Notes: generated from the sequence alone by a model not told the origin. A DNA stretch of 7,623 nt from Ferrithrix thermotolerans DSM 19514 (GCA_945878705.1 CAMCUE010000052.1:1-7623); one strand, 5' to 3'; shown: positions 1 to 6,212, counted from the stretch's first letter. Translations and numbers: made by a program.

Positions 1-10
1 AATAATTGGC

Positions 11-781
11 TTGCTAAGACTTAATGGTCGATCGAAATTCTCAAATGAATTTATGCAGTTATTAGATCCAAAGATTGAAATTAAGTTTGAAGATCAAACC
101 CTCAGATTTCGAACGGGGAATGGCCGTCTTTTGTGGCGCGCAAGAACCATTCTGACCGAAGAACCGCTAATGATTAATTGGATTCAATCTCTGAGCAGTG
201 ACGACATCGTTCTAGATATCGGCTCAAATGTAGGAATGTATGCAGTTCCGATCGCTAAAAAGGTTCAAACCGTTTATGCGTGTGAACTTGATCCGCTGAA
301 TATCGCAATTTTAAAGGAAAATCTATACCTCAACTCTGTTGTGGATAATGTCATCATTTTGCCGTTTGCTTGTGGCGGGTCTGCAGAAATCGTCAATGTC
401 AAGTTTCGCGACCTCGCTTACGGGGATGCACTACAACTGATTGACGGTGGAGACCCGCAAGATACTCGATTTGGATCTAGGACTCATTCATCAAGCGTCA
501 TTCAGTTTTCGTTAGATGAGCTATTTGCTCAGCTCAAATTAAGACTGCCAAACAAAATCAAAATTGATGTTGATGGTAATGAGCACACAGTTTTGCAGGG
601 CACAAAGAGGCTGATCTCTGGTGCAAGTGAGATTTATTTTGAAGATTCTATGTCCGAAGCTTGTCGCGAAGTAACCGACTACTTAATGAGCTCAGGCTTT
701 CATGAATTTGAAAGTCTGAATATGATCTCAAAAAATAATAAGAACGAGATCACCGGGGTCAATAGAATCTTTAAGAAATGA
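11..781 (+). CDS. FkbM-family SAM-dependent methyltransferase (5' end uncertain)
   Basis: The protein has a Rossmann-type methyltransferase core. Motif I (VLDIGSNVG, residues 67-75) binds S-adenosylmethionine, and the acidic residue after strand 2 is E92 in ACELDP. The FkbM hallmark follows at about 183-202 (IKIDVDGNEHTVLQGTKRLI). FkbM enzymes usually O-methylate sugars or polyketide hydroxyls, often in surface-polysaccharide clusters; the acceptor here cannot be read from sequence. The first start inside the window is TTG at 11, giving 256 aa, a normal family length. However, the frame stays open to the window edge and no Shine-Dalgarno sequence is visible, so the true start may lie further left. 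The gene ends in TGA, 28 bp before menC on the same strand. Sampled lines are AT-rich (35-43 percent GC), which fits a horizontally exchanged surface-sugar gene, but this is only suggestive. Confidence 0.85.
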   Translation: MLRLNGRSKFSNEFMQLLDPKIEIKFEDQTLRFRTGNGRLLWRARTILTEEPLMINWIQSLSSDDIVLDIGSNVGMYAVPIAKKVQTVYACELDPLNIAILKENLYLNSVVDNVIILPFACGGSAEIVNVKFRDLAYGDALQLIDGGDPQDTRFGSRTHSSSVIQFSLDELFAQLKLRLPNKIKIDVDGNEHTVLQGTKRLISGASEIYFEDSMSEACREVTDYLMSSGFHEFESLNMISKNNKNEITGVNRIFKK

Positions 782-809
782 TTTTAATCAAAACAAGAAT
801 GACAGTTTT

Positions 810-1916
810 ATGAGTTTGCGATCGGTTGAGTTGTGGCGTGGTGAGATTGATCTTGTTGCGCCGTTTCGAACTTCTTTTGGTACTGAATCTTCGCGCGAGT
901 TGCTGTACGTGCGTGCCGTCGGCGACAGCCACTCGGGTTGGGGAGAATGTGTCGCCATGGTTGAACCCAATTATTCATCCGAGTATCTCGAGAACTGTGT
1001 TCAGGTAATTTCACGTTTTCTCGTGCCACTTTTGAACGGAGACTCGTCTGCTGATGACTTTATTCTTAGAGCTGCGCCCATCAGAGGAAATTACATGTCA
1101 AAGGCGTGTGTTGAAGCAGCATTGCTTGATCTCACGTTACGCGAACAAAATTTATCATTAGCAAAGTTTCTTGGAGCAACCAGATCTCGTGTGGCCTCGG
1201 GTGTCTCGGTAGGTATTCAGAACAACCTCGACGATTTGGTACAAGTAGTTGGTGAGTACATTGCGTTGGGATATTTGCGCGTGAAATTAAAGATCGAACC
1301 AGATTTAGACATCGAACTCGTGAGAACAATCCGCAAAGAATTTGGCGATGATCTAATACTGCAGGTCGATGCCAATGCGGCGTACACGATTTCTGACGCT
1401 AATCATTTAAAGCAACTTGATGCATTCAAACTGCTATTAATTGAGCAACCACTACCAGAAGACGATCTTGCTGGGCACATTGAACTCAGTCGAATAATTA
1501 ACACGCCAGTTTGTCTTGACGAGTCTGTGACTTCACTTGACACTGCTCGCGGGGCACTAGATCTAAAGGCTTGTTCGGTGATCAATATCAAACCAGGTCG
1601 CGTTGGTGGTTACCTCGAGGCGAAAAAAATTCACGACTTGTGTTTCTCACGAGGGGTTCCAGTGTGGTGCGGTGGAATGCTTGAAACGGGAGTTGGTCGG
1701 GCAGCCAATTTGGCACTCGCGGCATTGCCTGGTTTTACTCTGCCTGGAGATATTTCGGCTTCATCGCGTTACTTCACCAAAGACATTACGAAACCTTTTA
1801 TTCTCGAAGATGGACACATCTCGGTGCCGAACACAGTCGGTATCGGCGTTGAACCATTGCCAGAGATGCTCGAGAAATTTAGGAGAGTGGCAGTTTTCAA
1901 AATCGTAAATAGTTAA
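810..1916 (+). CDS. menC: o-succinylbenzoate synthase (enolase superfamily, NSAR/OSBS type)
   Basis: This enzyme dehydrates SHCHC to o-succinylbenzoate in cytoplasmic menaquinone synthesis. The 368-aa protein has the enolase-superfamily layout: an N-terminal capping domain (about 1-125, with VAPFRTSFGT at 16-25) and then a barrel. All expected active-site residues are present: the KxK pair K159/K161, metal ligands D187 (VDAN), E212 (IEQP) and D237 (LDES), and the opposite-face lysine K261 (NIKPGRVGG). The C-terminal block CGGMLETGVGRA (287-298) plus LPGDISAS (311-318) is typical of the MenC group that includes N-succinylamino-acid racemases. Racemase side activity is therefore possible, because the fold does not separate the two activities. 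No other men gene is in view. The ATG at 810 has only a weak upstream purine stretch and overlaps the TGA of a 4-codon frame (799-813). The stop is 3 bp from the convergent neighbour. Confidence 0.9.
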   Translation: MSLRSVELWRGEIDLVAPFRTSFGTESSRELLYVRAVGDSHSGWGECVAMVEPNYSSEYLENCVQVISRFLVPLLNGDSSADDFILRAAPIRGNYMSKACVEAALLDLTLREQNLSLAKFLGATRSRVASGVSVGIQNNLDDLVQVVGEYIALGYLRVKLKIEPDLDIELVRTIRKEFGDDLILQVDANAAYTISDANHLKQLDAFKLLLIEQPLPEDDLAGHIELSRIINTPVCLDESVTSLDTARGALDLKACSVINIKPGRVGGYLEAKKIHDLCFSRGVPVWCGGMLETGVGRAANLALAALPGFTLPGDISASSRYFTKDITKPFILEDGHISVPNTVGIGVEPLPEMLEKFRRVAVFKIVNS

Positions 1917-1919
1917 TTT

Positions 1920-2324
1920 CTAAATATCTAGCGTGATCACGATGTTGGTTTCAGGAAGTTTGTTTCTTCGTTTAATTGCAGAGCCGACAGAGTTATAAAT
2001 AGAAAATAATCGGTAAGTGATTCCGTATCGCTTGGCGATCGCCTTGCGAACAGCAACGGCTTCGCGGCCAACGACAAGGCGTGCAATGCCAGAGTATTTA
2101 GTTGCGCCAGATTCAATGTTCCCCTTAATGTCGCAAACTTGCACCCCAATATTTTGGTTTGGGCGAATTCGTTTAACTTTTCCAGCGTTGGTTTCGGTGA
2201 TAATGGCGAAAGTATTGGGATTTTCACCAAACTTTGCAAACCACACGGCGGTATGAACAGGTGCGCCTGATTTGCGAAATGTGATCAGCGAAATATATTT
2301 GTTCTGACTTAAATCGTTATGCAT
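1920..2324 (-). CDS. PPOX-class probable F420-dependent oxidoreductase (Rv2061-like)
   Basis: This small split-barrel flavin/deazaflavin-binding protein is 134 aa from the chosen start. Family features are the strand pair LITFRKSGAPVHTAVWFA near the N-terminus and AGKVKRIRPNQNIGVQVCD (about 47-65), which resembles the GKVKRLRRNP motif of the actinobacterial Rv2061 family. It also has IAKRYGI (about 95-101) and a hydrophobic last strand NIVITLDI. Such proteins bind F420 or a flavin and reduce small substrates; the true substrate is unknown. The ATG at 2336 would add MRCA, but only the ATG at 2324 has a ribosome site (AGGTG, 4 nt upstream), the same spacing seen for the neighbouring lipoprotein gene, so 2324 is preferred. 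The gene lies 31 bp behind the lipoprotein gene and is probably co-transcribed. It ends 3 bp from the end of menC. Confidence 0.83.
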   Translation of the reverse strand: MHNDLSQNKYISLITFRKSGAPVHTAVWFAKFGENPNTFAIITETNAGKVKRIRPNQNIGVQVCDIKGNIESGATKYSGIARLVVGREAVAVRKAIAKRYGITYRLFSIYNSVGSAIKRRNKLPETNIVITLDI

Positions 2325-2328
2325 GGCA

Positions 2329-2334
2329 CACCTC
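2329..2334 (-). promoter_or_regulatory. Ribosome binding site deciding the PPOX start
   Basis: Read on the minus strand this is GAGGTG, 4 nt before the ATG at 2324. It overlaps the alternative upstream ATG at 2336, which has only a T-rich stretch in front of it. This is the reason for choosing the shorter protein. Confidence 0.6.
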
Positions 2335-2355
2335 ATTAAAAAATTTATCGCATTT

Positions 2356-3003
2356 TTATGGTACTGGTGGGAACTTTGTCGTATCCGAAGTAATTATTCC
2401 TACTAAAAACGCTCGTGAAAAGTCATTCTGCGAGATATCCGCACCAATCAAATTTGCACCAGTCAAATTTGTGCTTGTCAGATTAGCAAGAACTAAGACA
2501 GCACCACGCATATTTGTATTTTCGAGATTGGCGCTTGTCAGATTTGTATTTATCAAGTCAGCGTTAGTCAAATCAGCTAGTCGTAAATTCGCGCCAGTCA
2601 GATTGGCATTTGTTAATACTGAAGCCGAAAGCCAAGCCCGAGACAGTTTCGCGCCAGTTAAATTCGCACCTGTCAAGTTCGCATTTCGCAGATTGGCAAG
2701 TGTCAGATTCGCGCCTGATAAGTTCGCGTTAGTTAAATTAGCAAACGACAAATCTGCACGTCCGAGATTTGCGCCAGTGAGATTTGCGCCTACTAAATTT
2801 GACCAAGACAAAGATAACTTAGTTAATTTTGCATTTGAAAGATCTGCTTGCGCCAAATCGGCACCCGGTTTAATTTTGTATCCCTTGACAACTTTTGAGG
2901 CATCACTTGGGGCACAACCAGTTAATGAAAGCAAACAAGTGAAACAAGCCAACGCAGTCAGAGCCCGTAAACCAAAACTGTTTATCGTTCGACTAATTTT
3001 CAT
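2356..3003 (-). CDS. Pentapeptide-repeat lipoprotein
   Basis: The 215-aa protein has a classic lipoprotein signal: positive n-region MKISR, hydrophobic core to about residue 27, and lipobox LTGC with the lipidated cysteine at C30. The mature protein should be anchored to the outer face of the membrane. After a 17-residue linker, pentapeptides of the A(D/N)LxX type run in unbroken register. The central residue is at 50, 55, 60 and so on to 200: 31 positions, all Leu except M165, I190 and F195. This predicts a right-handed quadrilateral beta-helix of nearly eight coils, ended by a short tail FPPVP. Pentapeptide proteins include DNA-mimic gyrase binders (Qnr, MfpA), but those are cytoplasmic. 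An exported lipidated one is more likely a scaffold or adhesion module, and its function is unknown. AGGA sits 4 nt before the ATG. Confidence 0.9.
   Translation of the reverse strand: MKISRTINSFGLRALTALACFTCLLSLTGCAPSDASKVVKGYKIKPGADLAQADLSNAKLTKLSLSWSNLVGANLTGANLGRADLSFANLTNANLSGANLTLANLRNANLTGANLTGAKLSRAWLSASVLTNANLTGANLRLADLTNADLINTNLTSANLENTNMRGAVLVLANLTSTNLTGANLIGADISQNDFSRAFLVGIITSDTTKFPPVP
2398..2862 (-). repeat. 15-bp periodic coding repeat (31 pentapeptides)
   Basis: The DNA encoding residues 48-202 of the lipoprotein is a degenerate 15-bp tandem series. On the plus strand, variants of gcgccagtcaaatttgc recur. The register is never broken, so the array has diverged only by substitution or by whole-unit gain and loss. 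It also creates a long open but meaningless frame on the opposite strand. Confidence 0.85.
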
Positions 3004-3007
3004 AAAT

Positions 3008-3046
3008 TCCTAAATCGAATATTGACCGAGCAAAAAACTTCTTCAA
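3008..3046 (-). promoter_or_regulatory. Candidate sigma70-type promoter and RBS of the lipoprotein gene
   Basis: On the minus strand there is TTGAAG (3046-3041), a 17-bp spacer and AATATT (3023-3018), each matching 4 of 6 consensus bases. The predicted transcript start is near 3011, just before the AGGA ribosome site (3011-3008), giving a leader of about 8 nt. The spacer holds a run of six T that begins 16 nt after the tRNA 3' end. No hairpin precedes this run, so I do not call it a terminator. Confidence 0.35.
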
Positions 3047-3052
3047 TAATTG

Positions 3053-3125
3053 TCGGGGAGGGGGGACTTGAACCCCCGGCCTCCTGGTCCCAAACCAGGC
3101 ACGCTACCAACTGCGCCACTCCCCG
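3053..3125 (-). tRNA. trnP: tRNA-Pro (anticodon TGG)
   Basis: The 73-nt cloverleaf folds completely. The acceptor stem CGGGGAG pairs with CTCCCCG, and the D arm is GCGC with loop AGTTGGTA and GCGT. The anticodon stem CCTGG/CCAGG holds the loop TTTGGGA, giving anticodon TGG (UGG in RNA), which reads proline codons CCA/CCG and, depending on modification, others. The variable loop is AGGCC. The T arm is GGGGG, TTCAAGT, CCCCC. The discriminator base is A. The 3' CCA is not encoded (the next bases are CA), so it must be added by the CCA-adding enzyme. The 5' end is 12 bp after the stop of the aminotransferase gene on the same strand, so it may be cut from a longer transcript. Confidence 0.97.
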
Positions 3126-3137
3126 GACTGAGTAATG

Positions 3138-4316
3138 CTACCGACTTACAAGCCCACGAACTGTCGTCAACAAATGTTTCACGTCTTCACTATCCACATA
3201 TCTCGCAATGCCTGCCCGCACGACTCCACCACTATTTGTAAGACCCAGTCGCTCAACTATCTCCAGTGCATACGAATCTCCCGACCAAACTGCAATTTTT
3301 TTCGCCGCGAGTTCCTGGGCAACGCGATCCGTTGTCATCGAATCAACAGTGAACGAGACAGTTGGGGCGCGAGAAGCTAAATCATGCGGACCCCACACTG
3401 TGATTCCAGGTGTGTCTAGCAATCCTTCTAGTAGCGGCGCGAACAAGTCGCCTTCGATTTTGGCGAGTTGTTGCATATCTTCTTCAATTAGAAATCGCGC
3501 GGCTGCCTGAACCGCAGCGATACTTTCAAAATTCGGTGTACCTGTTTCGAATTTGCGCGGCCCCGTTTCACTTGCAGCACGAACTTTGGCGATCGGCAAC
3601 GAATTCAGTAACTGTGGTTCGATATACATCACTCCAGCATGAGGTCCGTACCACTTATAAGGGGATGTAGCCAGGACATCGCATCCAAGTTCGCGGATAT
3701 TTATCTGCTTGTGTGGGGCAAGTGCGACGGCATCTACAAAAACTCTTGCCCCGTGTTTGTGAGCGATAGCAATCACAGTCTCTAAGTCAGGCATTGTGCC
3801 GATTAAATTTGACGCACCTGTTACAGCAACCCATTTAGTGCGATCGTCAACTAATTTTTCAAAAGCGTTCATGTCGAGTCGACCAGTTTTAATATCAAAC
3901 GGTGTCAAAACATGCTCAGCGCCCGACAGCTCGCAAGCAATTCTCCACGGCGAAACATTTGCTTCGTGGTCTAGTTGTGTTCCAACTATGCGATCGCCAC
4001 TTGTTAAAGTTTTTGCAACCGCGCGCGTAAAAGCCATCGTCATTGTTGTCATATTCGCGCCCAGACAAATTCCAGAAGCGTCTGCGCCGAGAAATTCTCC
4101 AACGACAGTTCGAGTCGAAGCGATCAAAGCATCACAAGCATCGGCAGCAGGAAAGAAACCGCCAGTGTTGGCATTAGATCCATTCGCGGCCCAGTCGGCC
4201 ATTGCATTTATCGCAACATCCACCATCTGCGTTCCTGCAGGTCCATCAAAACGAGACCAACCGTCTCTGACACCAGGAAAGTGATGGCGCAGTGAATTAC
4301 TTTGCGCGTTTGGCAA
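3138..4316 (-). CDS. Class V aminotransferase, cysteine-desulfurase-like (VC1184-type)
   Basis: This is a PLP fold-type I enzyme. Numbered from the TTG start (392 aa), it has RFDGPAGTQ (22-30), NANTGGFF (48-55), DHEANVSPW (116-124), the PLP-contacting D195 in VFVDA, and the Schiff-base lysine K221 in SPYKWYGPH. FETGTPNFE (256-264) and VVRAGIARY (365-373) follow, the latter carrying the likely substrate-carboxylate arginine. This pattern matches the family called cysteine desulfurase-like, VC1184 type. The four cysteines all lie at or before residue 212, and the segment where SufS carries its catalytic cysteine reads VWSGDSYALE. A true desulfurase is therefore doubtful, and the substrate is unknown. 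An ATG at 4391 would add 25 residues but overlap the upstream gene by 95 bp without a ribosome site. TTG at 4316 leaves 20 bp of overlap and fits the usual N-terminus better. Confidence 0.85.
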   Translation of the reverse strand: MPNAQSNSLRHHFPGVRDGWSRFDGPAGTQMVDVAINAMADWAANGSNANTGGFFPAADACDALIASTRTVVGEFLGADASGICLGANMTTMTMAFTRAVAKTLTSGDRIVGTQLDHEANVSPWRIACELSGAEHVLTPFDIKTGRLDMNAFEKLVDDRTKWVAVTGASNLIGTMPDLETVIAIAHKHGARVFVDAVALAPHKQINIRELGCDVLATSPYKWYGPHAGVMYIEPQLLNSLPIAKVRAASETGPRKFETGTPNFESIAAVQAAARFLIEEDMQQLAKIEGDLFAPLLEGLLDTPGITVWGPHDLASRAPTVSFTVDSMTTDRVAQELAAKKIAVWSGDSYALEIVERLGLTNSGGVVRAGIARYVDSEDVKHLLTTVRGLVSR

Positions 4317-4593
4317 TTTTGGCCAGACGCTTTGCTGTTTTACCAACGGGCTCAATACTTCTTTGGTCCAGGTCACCAACTTCAATGCCATTGGAAAAAC
4401 GCACGCGATATCGCAACCAGTTGAATCCGTTTGCCAAAATTACTTTGCCCTCGCTGCCAACAGTTACGCCCGTAAGGTCAACAGTCGAGCGCACAGTGTC
4501 GCCCATACTCAGGTCAAGTTGATTGGCATGCGGATTTGCTAGAGCATGAGGTTTCCAGCTTTGTGGGGCAGAGGTAGGTGAGTTAGAAGACAT
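4297..4593 (-). CDS. Small basic protein, probable SH3-like core, function unknown
   Basis: I do not recognise a named family. The 98-aa protein has three parts: a Ser/Pro/Asn-rich, probably flexible N-terminus (1-28), a compact beta-rich core (about 30-82) and a lysine/arginine tail (85-98, 7 basic residues of 14). The core contains GDTVRSTVDL, GSEGKVIL, WLRYRVRFSNG and DLDQRSIEP, a pattern of short strands and turns like SH3/KOW-type barrels. The basic tail would suit binding to nucleic acid or ribosome, but that is inference. The ATG at 4593 is preferred. The longer frame to 4641 would run into the tig start and add residues with no family look. The gene is first in the minus-strand series, overlaps the aminotransferase start by about 20 bp, and diverges from tig across 35 bp. 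Confidence 0.7.
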   Translation of the reverse strand: MSSNSPTSAPQSWKPHALANPHANQLDLSMGDTVRSTVDLTGVTVGSEGKVILANGFNWLRYRVRFSNGIEVGDLDQRSIEPVGKTAKRLAKIAKRAK

Positions 4594-4631
4594 AGTCACA
4601 GTTTGCCACAGATACACTGCTCGGCACTGTG
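4594..4631. promoter_or_regulatory. Compact divergent promoter region of tig and the small basic gene
   Basis: Only 35 bp separate the two start codons, so both transcripts must have very short or absent leaders. For tig there is a -10-like TACACT (4613-4618), placing a start about 4 nt before GTG, with no good -35. For the other gene, CAAACT lies close to its ATG. An inverted repeat CACAGT (4597-4602) / ACTGTG (4626-4631) spans the region, and with a 2-nt bulge the match extends to GCC/GGC. Neither gene has a clear Shine-Dalgarno sequence. Confidence 0.35.
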
Positions 4632-6011
4632 AAAACGACAATCGAAGCCCTAGATGGCAATAAAATTAAACTTTCAATTGAAGTTGACGAGATCGAATTT
4701 GAGCGCTATTTAGATGGTGCTTTTAAAAAAATCTCAACTCAAGTCCGAATTCCTGGGTTCCGTCAGGGCAAGGCGCCGCGGAAACTTATTGAAGCCCAAA
4801 TTGGCGTCGAAGCCGCAAGGTCACAAGCAATTGAAGATGCGATTCCAGCGTCACTTGCACTCGCAGTTCGTGAACATGATCTAGACATCATCGCCACACC
4901 AGAAGTAAATCTCACTAGTGGACAAGAGAATGGCAATGTTTCATTTGACGCAACATGTGAAGTTCGCCCAGTTGTTAAAGTTGCTGGCTACAAAGGTCTG
5001 CGCGTTGAACTGCCAGCATTAATTGCAAGCGATGCCGATATCGAAGAAGTTGTAACTTACGAGCGCAAACGCCACGCAACACTTGTGGATGTTGATCGGC
5101 CAGCAAAAATTGACGATCAAGTCACACTCGACCTCGTTGGCTCGCGCGACGGCGAACCATTGCCAGGGTTGAACGTTGATGACTGGCTTTATGAGGTTGG
5201 TAAAAATTGGGTTGCAGAAGATTTTGACAAAAATATCATTGGATCAACAACTGGTCAGAAGCTTGAATTCACTTCGCTGCCCTCAGGTATGACCGAGACC
5301 GCAGACTTTGTTGTCGATGTTAAAAAAATTCAAGAGCAGGTACTCCCAGAACTCAACAACGAATGGGTCGCAGAGCATCTTGCAGAGCATGATTCGATTG
5401 AAGCATGGAAGTCGGCAGTTCGAACTCGGATTGAAGAATCTCGTCTGAATCAAGTTCGCAACACGGTTGTCGAAAAGACCACCTCGTCACTTGCCGAATT
5501 AGTTGATATCGAAGCCCCAGAGGCAATGGTTTCAAGTGACCTGCGTGGTCGCGTGCAAAACACACTCAAACAGTTCGAACAGCAAGGCATTTCAATGGAG
5601 CAGTGGTTGTCGATTACTCAACAAACTGCCGAGCAATTTGTAGATGCACTCAAAGAGCAGTCAAACCTCGCCGTGAAGGTTGACATTGCATTGCGCGCGG
5701 TTGCACTCGCAGAAAATCTGGAAGCCAGTGAAGACGACCTTGAAAATCAGTTTGAACGAATTGCCACACAAGTCAAGAAGAAGCCAGCAGCGATTCGAAA
5801 GGCCTACGACAGTAACGACGCAATCGCAGACTTGCGCGCACAAATTTCAAAGTCGAAAGCAATTGACTGGTTGTTGCACAATTCGAAATTCGTTGATGAC
5901 CAAGGCAATGAAATCGCCACGGACATGGTTTTAGGTGATCACAACCACGACGAAATTGCCATATCGGAGCCAGAGTCCGAATCAGATCACGATCACGCAG
6001 ATCACGACTAG
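4629..6011 (+). CDS. tig: Trigger factor, ribosome-associated chaperone and prolyl isomerase
   Basis: This cytoplasmic chaperone binds the ribosome exit tunnel and shields nascent chains. The 460-aa protein has the three standard domains. The ribosome-binding tail domain (1-120) carries the signature GFRQGKAP (43-50). An FKBP-like isomerase domain spans about 160-236. A long helical C-terminal domain (about 237-436) forms the chaperone arms. It is somewhat longer than E. coli TF (432 aa) because of an unusual acidic and His-rich tail (437-460) with five His and ten Asp/Glu. The FKBP core diverges from the canonical consensus (VAEDFDKNIIGSTTGQ where GFE...GM is usual), so isomerase activity may be low. 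The start is GTG, confirmed by the family N-terminus MKTTIEALDGNKIKL. There is no clear ribosome site, so a leaderless or near-leaderless transcript is possible. It is upstream of clpP-clpX, as in many bacteria. Confidence 0.96.
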   Translation: MKTTIEALDGNKIKLSIEVDEIEFERYLDGAFKKISTQVRIPGFRQGKAPRKLIEAQIGVEAARSQAIEDAIPASLALAVREHDLDIIATPEVNLTSGQENGNVSFDATCEVRPVVKVAGYKGLRVELPALIASDADIEEVVTYERKRHATLVDVDRPAKIDDQVTLDLVGSRDGEPLPGLNVDDWLYEVGKNWVAEDFDKNIIGSTTGQKLEFTSLPSGMTETADFVVDVKKIQEQVLPELNNEWVAEHLAEHDSIEAWKSAVRTRIEESRLNQVRNTVVEKTTSSLAELVDIEAPEAMVSSDLRGRVQNTLKQFEQQGISMEQWLSITQQTAEQFVDALKEQSNLAVKVDIALRAVALAENLEASEDDLENQFERIATQVKKKPAAIRKAYDSNDAIADLRAQISKSKAIDWLLHNSKFVDDQGNEIATDMVLGDHNHDEIAISEPESESDHDHADHD

Positions 6012-6030
6012 TTGACTGATTGAGGGTCAG

Positions 6031-6055
6031 CACCAACGCAGTTGCTGCGGTGTTT
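6031..6055 (+). terminator. Weak hairpin after tig, possible terminator or attenuator
   Basis: CGCAG (6037-6041) and CTGCG (6045-6049) close a TTG loop. CAC (6031-6033) can add three pairs with GTG (6050-6052) across a CAA bulge. Only three T follow. An overlapping alternative fold (CAAC/GTTG, 6034-6044) is possible. As an intrinsic terminator it is poor. Confidence 0.25.
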
Positions 6056-6076
6056 CAGGCCAAATAATCATTTCTA

Positions 6077-6105
6077 TTAGCGCTTTAGTGAAAATCTCTC
6101 ATAAT
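6077..6105 (+). promoter_or_regulatory. Candidate promoter in the tig-clpP spacer
   Basis: TTAGCG (6077-6082), a 17-bp spacer and CATAAT (6100-6105) form a plausible sigma70-like pair, with a good -10 and a poor -35. A better -35 alone, TTGCCA (6106-6111), has no convincing -10 behind it. I found no CGC-N5-GCG-like ClgR site and no HAIR-type HspR site. The spacer (6012-6212) has no ORF worth calling. Confidence 0.22.
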
Positions 6106-6212
6106 TTGCCACTTGTAAAGCCGACATACCTAGGCCTACACGAACTAGCGTTATTGCTCAGAGAATAGTCAGTGTCGAGGCAATTTAATCCAAAGTATTA
6201 GAGGTATTTTTC

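Noticed and set aside
11..781. FkbM gene as part of a defence or antibiotic cluster
   Set aside because: A single methyltransferase at the window edge gives no cluster context, so the acceptor and pathway cannot be stated.
1932..1941. 10-bp palindrome CGTGATCACG near the menC/PPOX convergent ends
   Set aside because: It lies inside the PPOX coding sequence, encodes part of the last strand (VIT), and has no T-run, so it is not a convincing terminator.
2471..3013. 180-aa open frame on the plus strand opposite the lipoprotein gene
   Set aside because: It is the antisense reading of the 15-bp periodic array. Its product is a low-complexity K/A/F/V repeat, and the minus strand has the signal peptide, lipobox and ribosome site.
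3796..4284. 162-aa open frame on the plus strand
   Set aside because: It lies wholly antisense to conserved PLP-enzyme motifs of the aminotransferase and has no family features of its own.
4594..4641. Upstream extension of the small basic gene to ATG 4641
   Set aside because: It would overlap the tig start by 13 bp and fill the only space for the divergent promoters. The added residues show no domain pattern.
5773..6036. 87-aa minus-strand open frame over the end of tig
   Set aside because: It is antisense to the well-supported trigger factor C-terminus, is rich in Arg/Leu/Cys as shadows often are, and has no ribosome site seen.
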